A stretch of 64,000 bases of DNA, taken from positions 1 through 64,000 of the forward strand of contig CANQEW010000002.1 in assembly GCA_947596085.1 (NCBI GenBank), given 5' to 3'. The translations under genes and the position numbers were made by a program. The DNA is from an uncultured Clostridia bacterium (lineage in GTDB: Bacteria > Bacillota > Clostridia > Christensenellales > Aristaeellaceae). The notes below the pieces were generated by a model that saw only the letters and a program-made list of their open reading frames with translations, did not search any database and was not told where the DNA came from. Numbering within the stretch: position 1 is the stretch's first letter; each line of letters opens with the position of its first letter. This document shows, piece by piece, positions 26,317 to 33,803 of the stretch.

Positions 26317-27608
26317 GCCTTCCGCTGATCGTATTTCTGATCGTATTCGTGCTGATCTTCGTGCTGCGGATGCCGATTCCTCTGGGCCTGATGACCGCCT
26401 GCTGCTTCTACTTCATCTTCCGCGGCAGCGGCATTGAGACCGTGGGTCAGCAGACGCTGACCACCTTCTATACCAACTACACGATCATCGCCGTGCCTCT
26501 GTTCATCTTCGCCGCGAACGTCATGAACTCCGGCAAGATCACGGACAAGATCTTCGACTTCGCGCTGGGCTTCGTGGGCCGCTTCAAGGGCGGTTTGGGC
26601 CACGTGAACGTGCTGGCCTCCCTGGTGTTCGCCGGCATGACCGGCTCCGCCATCGCGGACGCCTCCGGCCTGGGCAAGATGGAGATCGAATCCATGAAGA
26701 ACGAGGGCTACGACGCGGGCTTCTCCTGCGCGGTCACCGCGGCTTCCGCGGTCATCGGCCCGATCTTCCCGCCGTCGATCCCGATGGTCATCTACGCCAT
26801 GTACTCCGGCGCCTCCGTCGGCGCGCTGTTCCTGGGCGGCATGGTTCCCGCCATCCTGCTGGCGATCGCGCTGATGGCCTACATCATGTTCGTCGCTCAC
26901 AAGCGCAACTACCCGATCTCCCAGAAGATGGGAATGAAGAAGTTCCTGATGTCCACCCTCACGGCGATCCCGGCGCTGCTGACCCCCATCATCCTGCTGG
27001 CCGGCATCTACACCGGCGTCATGACGCCCACCGAGGCGGGCGCCGTCGCGGGCTTCTACGCGCTGCTGGTCTCCTTCTTCGTGTACCGCGTGATGGGCTG
27101 GAAGGAACTGTGGAACATCCTGAAGGAGACCGTCAAGGGCGTGGGCACCTGCTCCCTGATGATCGGCGCCGCGGCGTGCATCAACTACATCGCCGCCCGC
27201 GAGCAGGTTTCCATGGCGATCCGCAACCTGATCCTGAACACGACCAACAATCCCTACGTGTTCCTGCTGATCGTGAACATCGCCATCCTGGTGCTGGGCA
27301 TGTTCATCGACACGTCGGTCATTCAGTCGGTGTTCGTGCCGCTGATGATCCCGATCGCCACCGCGCTGGGCATCGACCTGCTGCACTTCGGTCTGGTCTG
27401 CGTGTTCAACATGATGGTCGGCCTGTGCACCCCGCCGTTTGGCATGCTGCTGTTCATTACCTCCGGCATCAGCAATACGCCGCTGAAGGACGTAATAAAA
27501 GAAGTGCTATTGCCATTGTCCGCGATGCTGTTGGTGCTGATTATCATCACGTACATCCCCGATGTCGTGCTGTTCCTGCCCCGCATCTTCATGGGCTACG
27601 GCGGCTGA
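26313..27608 (+). CDS. dctM: TRAP transporter large permease DctM
   Basis: 431 aa, about 12 membrane helices, sodium-coupled translocation subunit. Typical motifs: MPIPLGL near the start, GMTGSAIADASGLG, IGPIFPPSIPMVIYA, and TPTEAGAVAGFYALL. The GTG start overlaps dctQ. The stop TGA lies inside the first copy of a 15-bp tandem repeat. Confidence 0.93.
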   Translation: MSLPLIVFLIVFVLIFVLRMPIPLGLMTACCFYFIFRGSGIETVGQQTLTTFYTNYTIIAVPLFIFAANVMNSGKITDKIFDFALGFVGRFKGGLGHVNVLASLVFAGMTGSAIADASGLGKMEIESMKNEGYDAGFSCAVTAASAVIGPIFPPSIPMVIYAMYSGASVGALFLGGMVPAILLAIALMAYIMFVAHKRNYPISQKMGMKKFLMSTLTAIPALLTPIILLAGIYTGVMTPTEAGAVAGFYALLVSFFVYRVMGWKELWNILKETVKGVGTCSLMIGAAACINYIAAREQVSMAIRNLILNTTNNPYVFLLIVNIAILVLGMFIDTSVIQSVFVPLMIPIATALGIDLLHFGLVCVFNMMVGLCTPPFGMLLFITSGISNTPLKDVIKEVLLPLSAMLLVLIIITYIPDVVLFLPRIFMGYGG

Positions 27609-27664
27609 TCGTCAAGGCACTGATCGTCAAGGCACTGATCGTCAAGGCACTGATCGTCAAGGCA
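27605..27664 (+). repeat. Four tandem copies of a 15-bp unit across the dctM stop
   Basis: The unit CTGATCGTCAAGGCA occurs four times without mismatch (27605, 27620, 27635, 27650). The dctM stop TGA is in copy 1. As 15 is a multiple of three, each further copy also presents TGA in the same frame. Confidence 0.97.
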
Positions 27665-27665
27665 A

Positions 27666-27700
27666 AAAGAAAGTCGTCTCGCAGAGAGGCGGCTTTCTTT
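27666..27700. terminator. Terminator after the dctM repeats
   Basis: A 15-bp stem with G-U pairs (27666-27680 with 27686-27700), loop GCAGA. The 3' arm is T-rich. It lies between convergent dctM and the small membrane protein and could serve both. Confidence 0.75.
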
Positions 27701-27720
27701 CTGTCTGACAGAGGTTCGGA

Positions 27721-28176
27721 TCAGTTCATAAACTTGAAGCCCGACTGCGCGCCGAGCACGAGGAAGTCGATCACGACCACGAGGGCCAGCGCGATGACCA
27801 TGGCGGTGCGCAACTTGGGAATGCGGCGCAGGCTCTGCTTCTCGATGATGTTCGGCACGATCAGCGCGATTACGATGGCGATGATCAGCGGCAGCGAGAA
27901 CAGCCCCTGCTGTTGCTGGGATTCGGGCGAGGGCCGCACCAGCGTGTCCCAGAACAGCGCCAGGCCCGCGGCCACGCCCAACAGCGCGCCCGCCACGCGC
28001 TGCATCAGCGCCCAGCGCGCGTCGCTCATCCGGGCGCAGTATTTTTGAAAGGCGTTCATGCCGGAGTCCTCCAGAATGCTCTCCTGGAGCTCGTCCTCCG
28101 TCATGAAGGGGGCGACGTCCTCGTCGAGGGTGGCGTCGCGCTCCTCGATCTCCTGGGTCTGCTTGTTCTCTTCCAT
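27721..28176 (-). CDS. Hypothetical membrane protein, 151 aa
   Basis: Not recognised. The N-terminal half is acidic (residues 1-37 rich in E and D). It is followed by two or three hydrophobic segments: VAGALLGVAAGLALFW near residue 65, LPLIIAIVIALIVPNII near 97, and TAMVIALALVVVIDFLVLG near 125. The ATG is set by GGAGG 7 nt upstream. It has its own promoter and lies downstream of the alarmone synthetase on the same strand. Confidence 0.75.
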   Translation of the reverse strand: MEENKQTQEIEERDATLDEDVAPFMTEDELQESILEDSGMNAFQKYCARMSDARWALMQRVAGALLGVAAGLALFWDTLVRPSPESQQQQGLFSLPLIIAIVIALIVPNIIEKQSLRRIPKLRTAMVIALALVVVIDFLVLGAQSGFKFMN

Positions 28177-28209
28177 GGCTCGGCCTCCGTTGTCGAATGT
28201 GCTGTCTCT

Positions 28210-28238
28210 ATTATGCCCGAAAACCCGGCGCGGCGCAA
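28210..28238 (-). promoter_or_regulatory. Promoter of the 151-aa membrane protein gene
   Basis: Minus-strand TTGCGC (28233-28238), a 17-nt spacer, CATAAT (28210-28215). Confidence 0.5.
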
Positions 28239-28253
28239 GTGCTTTTTTGAAAT

Positions 28254-28916
28254 TCAGCCGCTTTGCGCTTCGTGTCCGCCGCACAGCTCGGTGTAGATGC
28301 TCTGCATCTCCTCGTCCAGACGCGCGCTGTCATCGGCACACTTTTTCAGCCGCCGGCGCAGCTGCCGCGTGGCCTCCTGGTCGGACTTATAGCGCAATTG
28401 ATGCTCCAGCGTGGCCCAGAAGTCCATGGCGATGGTGCGGATCTGCACCTCCACCGGCACCAGCTCCGTATGGCTGGACAGGAACACCGGAATGCGCACC
28501 ACCAGATGCAGGCTGCGATAGCCCGAATCCTTCGGCTCCCGGATGTAATCCCGGCGGCACACCAGTTCCACGTCGTTCTGCCGCGTCAGCAATTCCGCGA
28601 TGCGATAGATGTCCTCCAGATAGTTGCACACGATGCGCACGCCCGCGATGTCGTTCAGGTTCTCCTCGGCCGCCTCCAGCGTCGGGGGGAGGCCCTTGCG
28701 CCGGAGCTTTTCGATGATGCTGGACGGGGACTTCAGGCGCGCGTCGATGTGGTGGATGGGATTGCGGTCGTAGCGCACGCGAAACTCCGCGTCCAGCACC
28801 TCCAGCTTCGTGCGCACCTCGCGGATCGCGCCCTCGTAGAGCTGCATCATCTCGCGGTACTGCTGATGCGTGGCCGCGGTGGACGGCGCGTCCATCGGTA
28901 TCATTGCTTCATTCAT
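28254..28916 (-). CDS. Small alarmone synthetase (RelQ/YjbM-type GTP pyrophosphokinase)
   Basis: Synthesises (p)ppGpp from ATP and GTP or GDP; 220 aa, single synthetase domain without hydrolase, TGS or ACT. Motifs: ARLKSPSSIIEKLRRKG, NDIAGVRIVCNYLEDIY, DYIREPKDSGYRSLH (substrate-binding) and PVEVQIRTIAMDFWATLEHQLRYK, the RelQ signature. GGAGGAG lies upstream of the ATG. Divergent from the two-component system. Confidence 0.93.
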   Translation of the reverse strand: MNEAMIPMDAPSTAATHQQYREMMQLYEGAIREVRTKLEVLDAEFRVRYDRNPIHHIDARLKSPSSIIEKLRRKGLPPTLEAAEENLNDIAGVRIVCNYLEDIYRIAELLTRQNDVELVCRRDYIREPKDSGYRSLHLVVRIPVFLSSHTELVPVEVQIRTIAMDFWATLEHQLRYKSDQEATRQLRRRLKKCADDSARLDEEMQSIYTELCGGHEAQSG

Positions 28917-29023
28917 TCCAGTTCTCCTCCATATTGGCGTATTATATCGGGTTCAGATCAACCGACTATAAACAGTGCGCAACGATAAACGAAAAAACGC
29001 TGTTTCTTTGGACGGATTTGCGC

Positions 29024-29029
29024 TATAAT
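29024..29029 (+). promoter_or_regulatory. Possible -10 box of the two-component operon
   Basis: A perfect TATAAT about 70 nt upstream of the regulator ATG; no good -35 is seen at 16-18 nt, which may indicate activator dependence. Confidence 0.4.
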
Positions 29030-29099
29030 AGGTTGCAAGCGGAAGGATTCTTTATATTTGGTTCATGGGCGCGTGTCACAATAGCGGCGAGGTGAGATT

Positions 29100-29774
29100 A
29101 TGTTTCATATCCTGGTGGTCGAGGACAACGACAACAGCCGCAAGCTGATGGAGGCGGTGCTCTCCCAGAACGGCTACGAACCCATTCCCGCGCGGGATGG
29201 AATCGAGGCGCTGGAGCTGCTCGACCGCAAGCATGTCGATTTGATCGTGCTGGACATCATGATGCCGCGCATGGACGGTTACGAGTTCACCGAGACGCTG
29301 CGGAGCTCGGGCTGCGACATTCCGATTCTGATGGTCACGGCCAAGGAGAAGCCCGCCGACAAGCATCGCGGCTTTCTCACCGGCACGGACGACTACATGG
29401 TCAAGCCGGTGGATGAGGAGGAGATGCTTCTGCGCATCGCGGCGCTCCTGCGGCGTTCGCGCATCGTCAACGAGCACCGGCTGGAGGTGGGCGGCACGGT
29501 GCTGGATTACGACGCGCTCACCGTGAGCTGCGCGCAGGGCGTATTGGAGCTGCCGAAGAAGGAGTTCATGCTGCTGTTCAAGCTCCTGTCCTATCCGAAC
29601 AAGATCTTCACCCGCCGCCAGCTGATGGACGAGATCTGGGACATGGAGAGCGAGTCCGACGAGCGCACCGTGGACGTGCACATCAACCGCCTGCGCGATC
29701 ACTTCCGGGGCAGCGACGATTTTGAGATCGTCACCGTGCGCGGCCTGGGCTACAAGGCGGTGAAGCGCGGATGA
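29100..29774 (+). CDS. OmpR-family response regulator
   Basis: 224 aa. Receiver domain with acidic pocket EDND near residue 8-11, phospho-acceptor D52 in VLDIMMPRMDG, Thr and Lys in MVTAKEK and DYMVKPVD. C-terminal winged helix with ELPKKEFMLLFKLLSYPN and DERTVDVHINRLRDHF, then VRGLGYKA. Overlaps the kinase gene by 4 nt. Confidence 0.94.
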   Translation: MFHILVVEDNDNSRKLMEAVLSQNGYEPIPARDGIEALELLDRKHVDLIVLDIMMPRMDGYEFTETLRSSGCDIPILMVTAKEKPADKHRGFLTGTDDYMVKPVDEEEMLLRIAALLRRSRIVNEHRLEVGGTVLDYDALTVSCAQGVLELPKKEFMLLFKLLSYPNKIFTRRQLMDEIWDMESESDERTVDVHINRLRDHFRGSDDFEIVTVRGLGYKAVKRG

Positions 29775-30919
29775 GCCGCGGGCGCGACTCGGGCGGCCGG
29801 CGGCAGGATCAGCGCCTGCGGAGGGACGCGAAGCGGCGCGAACAGCGGGAGCGCCGCCGCCGGGCCAGCGAGCGGCACGCGCGGGAGAGCGGTATGTCGC
29901 TGAGCTGGCTGCTGGTCACCTTCATCGTGGCGGTGCTGTTGAACGCAGGGCTGATGACCAGCTCGTCCTACATGCTGCTGATGCGGCTGGGCGCGCTGCC
30001 GCGGATGAACACGGCGCTGTGGCCGCTGCTGATGGTGGCGCTGTGCATCCTGTTCGCGCTGGTGCTCACGCTGGGCTTCGGCGGGCAGAAGCTCAAGCCC
30101 ATCCACAAGGTCAACGACGCCATGAAGCGCGTGTCCAAGGGCGACTTTTCCATCCGCCTGGACGAGCGCGAGGGTGACGGCGAAATTCGCGAGCTGATGG
30201 CCAGCTACAACCACATGGCCGAGGAATTGAGCGGCATCGAAATGTTCCGCACGGACTTCATCAACAACTTCAGCCACGAGTTCAAGACGCCCATCGTGTC
30301 GATTCGCGGCTTCGCGCGCCAGCTCGAGCGCGGCGATCTGACCGAGGAGCAGCGCCGGGAGTACACCCACATCATCGTTGCGGAGTCCGAGCGTCTGGCG
30401 AACATGTCGGCCAACGTGCTGCTGCTGACGAAACTGGAGAATCAGCAGATCGTGACGGACGTGACGCGCTACCGGCTGGACGAGCAGATTCGCGGCTGCA
30501 TCCTGCTGCTGGAGAAGCAGTGGGAGGAAAAGGAGCTGGAACTGCGGCTCGATCTGGACGAGCTCGAATACGAGGGCAACGAGGAGATGATGTCCCACGT
30601 GTGGGTGAATCTCCTCAGCAACGCCGTCAAGTTCTCGCCCCGGGGCGGAGTCCTGGAGGTCGGCTGTATGAAGGTGCAGTCCTTCATCGTGGTGCGCGTG
30701 GCCGACCACGGCGATGGCATGGACGCGGAGACCCAGGCCCGGGTGTTTGAGAAGTTCTACCAGGGCGACTCCGCCCACGCCACCGAGGGCAACGGCTTGG
30801 GGCTCTCGCTGGTGAAGCGCATCGTGGACCTCTGCCGGGGCAAGGTCGCGGTGACGAGCGCGCCGGGGCAGGGCGCGACGTTCGAAGTCTACCTGCCCGT
30901 GGATTCCCCCAACCCTTGA
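29771..30919 (+). CDS. Sensor histidine kinase with Arg-rich N-terminus
   Basis: 382 aa. Two membrane helices (SLSWLLVTFIVAVLLNAG and LLMVALCILFALVLTLGF) with almost no extracellular loop, then HAMP, HisKA with His169 in NFSHEFKTPIVSIRGF, and HATPase with N-box VNLLSNAVKF, G boxes DHGDGMD and GNGLGLSLVK. The first 41 residues are extremely rich in Arg, unusual for kinases. An alternative ATG at 29894 with GGAGAG upstream would remove this tail. It is translationally coupled to the response regulator; the small loop suggests intramembrane or cell-envelope sensing. Confidence 0.9.
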   Translation: MSRGRDSGGRRQDQRLRRDAKRREQRERRRRASERHARESGMSLSWLLVTFIVAVLLNAGLMTSSSYMLLMRLGALPRMNTALWPLLMVALCILFALVLTLGFGGQKLKPIHKVNDAMKRVSKGDFSIRLDEREGDGEIRELMASYNHMAEELSGIEMFRTDFINNFSHEFKTPIVSIRGFARQLERGDLTEEQRREYTHIIVAESERLANMSANVLLLTKLENQQIVTDVTRYRLDEQIRGCILLLEKQWEEKELELRLDLDELEYEGNEEMMSHVWVNLLSNAVKFSPRGGVLEVGCMKVQSFIVVRVADHGDGMDAETQARVFEKFYQGDSAHATEGNGLGLSLVKRIVDLCRGKVAVTSAPGQGATFEVYLPVDSPNP

Positions 30920-30938
30920 GACGAGGAGAGATTTCCCC

Positions 30939-32114
30939 ATGCAAAAGCGCTACGACCGCACGATGCGCGCCTGCTTCGCGAGCTACATCGTGCAGGCGGT
31001 GATCAACAACTTCGCGCCGCTGCTGTTTGTGACGTTTCACGACAGCTTCGGCATTCCGCTTTCGAAGATCACGCTGCTGGTGACGTTCAATTTCCTGTTG
31101 CAGCTGGTGATTGACGCGGCCTCGGTGAAGTTCCTGGACCGCATCGGCTACCGCGCGGCGGCGGTGCTGGCCAACGCCTGCTCGGCGGCGGGGCTGGTGC
31201 TGCTGACCGTGCTGCCGGGGGCGACTGCGGATCCCTTCGCGGGGCTGCTGATCGCCGTTTCGATCTGCGCGCTGGGCGGCGGGCTGCTGGAAGTGGTCAT
31301 CAGCCCCATCGTGGAGGCCTGCCCGTCGGACGGTAAAGAGCGCGCCATGAGCATGCTGCACTCCTTCTATTGCTGGGGCCACGTTGCCGTGGTGCTGATT
31401 TCCACGCTGTTCTTCGCGGCGTTCGGGCTCGCGCGCTGGCGGATCATGGCGCTGATCTGGGCGGCGCTGCCGCTGATCGTGTCGCTGATGTTTTTGAACG
31501 TGCCCATCGAGGGCCTGCTGGGCGAAGGCGAGCGGGGCATGAGCCTCCGGGAACTGGCCTGCTCGAAAGTGTTCTGGCTGATGTTCGCGGCGATGCTGTG
31601 CAGCGGCGCGAGCGAGCAATCGGTGAGCCAGTGGGCCTCGGTGCTGGCGGAGAAGGGCCTGGGCGTGAGCAAGGCGCTGGGCGATCTGACCGGGCCGATG
31701 CTCTTCGCGATCTGCATGGGAACCGCGCGGCTGCTCTACGGCAAGTTTGGCGACCGCATCCCGCTGAAGAAATTCATGCTGGGAAGCTGCGCGCTGTGCG
31801 TGTTCGCCTATCTGCTGATCGGATTCGCGCCCGTGCCGGCGCTGGGGTTGATCGGCTGCGGAATCTGCGGCTTCTCGGTGGGCATCTTCTGGCCGGGCAC
31901 GGTGAGCCTGGCCTCGGCGGCGATGCGGCGGGGCGGAACGGCGCTGTTCTGCCTGCTGGCGCTGGCGGGGGATCTGGGCTGCTCGGCGGGCCCGACGCTG
32001 GCGGGCATGGTCTCCAGCGCGGCGGGCGACAACATCCGCGCGGGCATACTCGCGGCGGTGGTCTTCCCGGTGCTGTTGATGCTCTGCGTGCTGCGGCAGC
32101 GGAAGATGCGCTGA
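30939..32114 (+). CDS. MFS transporter
   Basis: 391 aa with about 12 membrane helices. The A-motif-like loop is LDRIGYRAAAV after helix 2, and a second similar loop is GKFGDRIPLKKFM after helix 8, as expected of the duplicated MFS fold. Family resemblance is to sugar or fucose-type permeases. The substrate is not deducible. It is 19 nt after the kinase gene with GAGGAGA upstream, so probably under the same promoter. Confidence 0.85.
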   Translation: MQKRYDRTMRACFASYIVQAVINNFAPLLFVTFHDSFGIPLSKITLLVTFNFLLQLVIDAASVKFLDRIGYRAAAVLANACSAAGLVLLTVLPGATADPFAGLLIAVSICALGGGLLEVVISPIVEACPSDGKERAMSMLHSFYCWGHVAVVLISTLFFAAFGLARWRIMALIWAALPLIVSLMFLNVPIEGLLGEGERGMSLRELACSKVFWLMFAAMLCSGASEQSVSQWASVLAEKGLGVSKALGDLTGPMLFAICMGTARLLYGKFGDRIPLKKFMLGSCALCVFAYLLIGFAPVPALGLIGCGICGFSVGIFWPGTVSLASAAMRRGGTALFCLLALAGDLGCSAGPTLAGMVSSAAGDNIRAGILAAVVFPVLLMLCVLRQRKMR

Positions 32115-32149
32115 AGCGCCTCGACAGTATTTATCCACATTTCCCGAGG

Positions 32150-32180
32150 GAGCGAGCGGCATATGGCTATGCCGCCCGCC
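32150..32180 (+). repeat. Left copy of a 31-bp palindromic direct repeat
   Basis: It matches the right copy (32488-32518) at 28 of 31 positions in the same orientation. It folds with an 8-bp stem (32156-32163 with 32168-32175) plus 3 bp beyond one mismatch. Confidence 0.85.
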
Positions 32181-32221
32181 CAGTCTGTCAAAAAACCAAC
32201 CGCAGGACAGCCTGTTCAATC

Positions 32222-32255
32222 AAATCCGACGGCGTGTACGTCGGATTTGTTTTTT
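32222..32255 (+). terminator. Terminator within the hairpin interval
   Basis: A 10-bp perfect stem, AAATCCGACG (32222-32231) with CGTCGGATTT (32239-32248), loop of 7, followed by G and six T. Likely ends the regulator-kinase-MFS transcript. Confidence 0.8.
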
Positions 32256-32294
32256 GTCGGAGTGAAATGCAGACAAAAACGATACCTATGGTCA

Positions 32295-32517
32295 GGTTTC
32301 CGCCCGGAATTTCGTGAGAAATTCAGGAAACCGTAGTCCTCTTCTACGGCGACTTGCTCAAATCTTTGATTTGACCAAGTCGGTCTGCCCTGAAAGGCAG
32401 ACTTGGAAACCCAACGGGTTTCCAACCTTCGCACGGGAAATCCTCAGATTTCCCGTGCAAGTGTCGAAAATACTTTTTCGACACGCTGAGCGGGCGGCAT
32501 ATGCTTATGCCGCCCGC
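32295..32517 (+). repeat. Array of eight consecutive hairpins in non-coding DNA
   Basis: The interval 32115-32597 has no gene. Between 32295 and 32517 nearly every base sits in an inverted repeat. They are: 32295-32332 (7+7 bp with an internal loop); 32331-32349 (6 bp, overlapping the last); 32350-32382 (7+7 bp, one mismatch); 32383-32402 (7 bp); 32403-32425 (10 bp, loop 3); 32431-32458 (12 bp, loop 4); 32461-32484 (10 bp, loop 4); 32490-32517 (12 bp, loop 4). The stems have unrelated sequences, so it is not a simple tandem repeat. Function unknown; no RNA family recognised. Confidence 0.9.
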
Positions 32518-32518
32518 C
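32488..32518 (+). repeat. Right copy of the 31-bp palindromic direct repeat
   Basis: It includes the last hairpin of the array: a 12-bp perfect stem with loop TGCT, followed by CTTTTCT, so it could also act as a terminator upstream of spoIIR. Confidence 0.85.
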
Positions 32519-32597
32519 TTTTCTCACCAGAGCTGCATAAAAATCCCTTCGATTGCCGACGATAGAGACAGATTTTCCCGAAAGAGGTGAAAATGTC

Positions 32598-33125
32598 TTG
32601 ATTCGACGGCTTTTTTCGGCGCTGCTGCTGGCGGCGCTGCTCTGCGGCGGAGCCCGGGCGGCGGAGATGACGGAACTGGTGCGGCTGCAGGTGCGCGCGG
32701 AGAGCGACGATCCCGAGGCGCAGGCGCTCAAGCTCGAGGTGCGCGATGCCTGCCTGCGCGCGGCGGAGCTCTGCCTGGCGGATGCCGCCGGCGCGGACGA
32801 GGCCTACGCGCGCCTCGTCGAGCATCTGGACGACTTCCAGGCCGCCGCCCTTCGCCGCGCGCGGGAGCTGGGCTACGCGGGCCCCGTGCGCGCGGAGACG
32901 GGCGTGTTTGAATTTCCGGACCGCGTGTACGGAAAGCTGCTGGTGCCCGCGGGCGAGTACCGCGCGCTGCGGGTGACCATCGGCGCGGGGGAGGGACACA
33001 ACTGGTGGTGCGTGCTGTATCCATCGCTGTGCCGGCTGAACGAGGCTGACGCGGCGGGAAGGATCGACGCGAAGGGCGTGCTCGAGTGGCTCCGCGAGAA
33101 GCTGTTCGGAGGTGATGCCGCGTGA
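32598..33125 (+). CDS. spoIIR: Stage II sporulation protein R
   Basis: Forespore-secreted signal that activates the SpoIIGA protease and so sigma-E in the mother cell. 175 aa: signal peptide LFSALLLAALLCGGARA, LKLEVRDACL motif, then the family hallmark PAGEYRALRVTIGAGEGHNW followed by WCVLYPSLC. The TTG start is chosen because GAGGTG lies 8 nt upstream and the signal peptide begins there; an in-frame ATG 45 nt earlier would add a charged extension. It overlaps sleB by 4 nt. Confidence 0.9.
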   Translation: MIRRLFSALLLAALLCGGARAAEMTELVRLQVRAESDDPEAQALKLEVRDACLRAAELCLADAAGADEAYARLVEHLDDFQAAALRRARELGYAGPVRAETGVFEFPDRVYGKLLVPAGEYRALRVTIGAGEGHNWWCVLYPSLCRLNEADAAGRIDAKGVLEWLREKLFGGDAA

Positions 33126-33793
33126 AGCGTGCACTATGCGCGATGCTGACGCTGGCGCTGCTGATCTCCTGCCTGGGCTCGGCCAGTGCGGCGGTGCTGG
33201 AGGTGGGCTCGAAGGGCAGCGACGTGGTGAAGGTGCAGCAGCGGCTGATCAAGTACGGCTATCTCAGCGGCACCGCCGACGGGCGCTACGGCGAAAAGAC
33301 CCGGAAGGCTGTGCTCTGGTTCCAGCGCAAGAACGGCCTTACGCAGGACGGCAAAGTCGGCCCGGCCACAGCGGCGGCGTTGGGCGTGACGCTCTCGGGG
33401 AGCAAGTCGTCCGCGCCCGCGTCGGCATCGTCGGGCTACGTCTCCTCGGATCACCGCTTGCTGGCGAAGCTGGTGTATGCCGAAGCCCGGGGCGAGCCCT
33501 ACAAGGGGCAGGTGGCCGTGGCCGCGGTGGTGCTCAACCGCGTGGCGAGCGCGTCCTTTCCCAACACCGTGTCCGGCGTGATCTACCAGTCCGGAGCCTT
33601 CTCCTGCGTGGAAAACGGCTCCATCAACAACACGCCCGATTCCAACTGCATCCGCGCGGCGCTGGACGCGCTCAACGGCTGGGACCCCACCGGCGGCTGT
33701 TTGTATTATTACAATGCAAACACCGCCAAGGACCGGTGGATCTTCAGCCGCACCGTGCAGACGGTAATCGGAAATCATTCCTTCGCGGTCTGA
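33122..33793 (+). CDS. sleB: Spore cortex-lytic enzyme SleB-type hydrolase
   Basis: Lytic transglycosylase acting on spore cortex peptidoglycan in germination. 223 aa: signal peptide (to about ASA-A), peptidoglycan-binding domain (VGSKGSDVVKVQQRLIKYGY), Ser/Ala linker, and a Hydrolase_2 domain with the catalytic Glu region LAKLVYAEARGEPYKGQVAV and QSGAFSCVENGSI. Start GTG overlaps the spoIIR stop; GGAGG is upstream. ypeB, its usual partner, follows. Confidence 0.93.
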   Translation: MKRALCAMLTLALLISCLGSASAAVLEVGSKGSDVVKVQQRLIKYGYLSGTADGRYGEKTRKAVLWFQRKNGLTQDGKVGPATAAALGVTLSGSKSSAPASASSGYVSSDHRLLAKLVYAEARGEPYKGQVAVAAVVLNRVASASFPNTVSGVIYQSGAFSCVENGSINNTPDSNCIRAALDALNGWDPTGGCLYYYNANTAKDRWIFSRTVQTVIGNHSFAV

Positions 33794-33803
33794 GGAGGCA
33801 TAC

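Noticed and set aside
32295-32517. CRISPR array
   Set aside because: The stems have different sequences and there are no regularly spaced identical repeats or cas genes.
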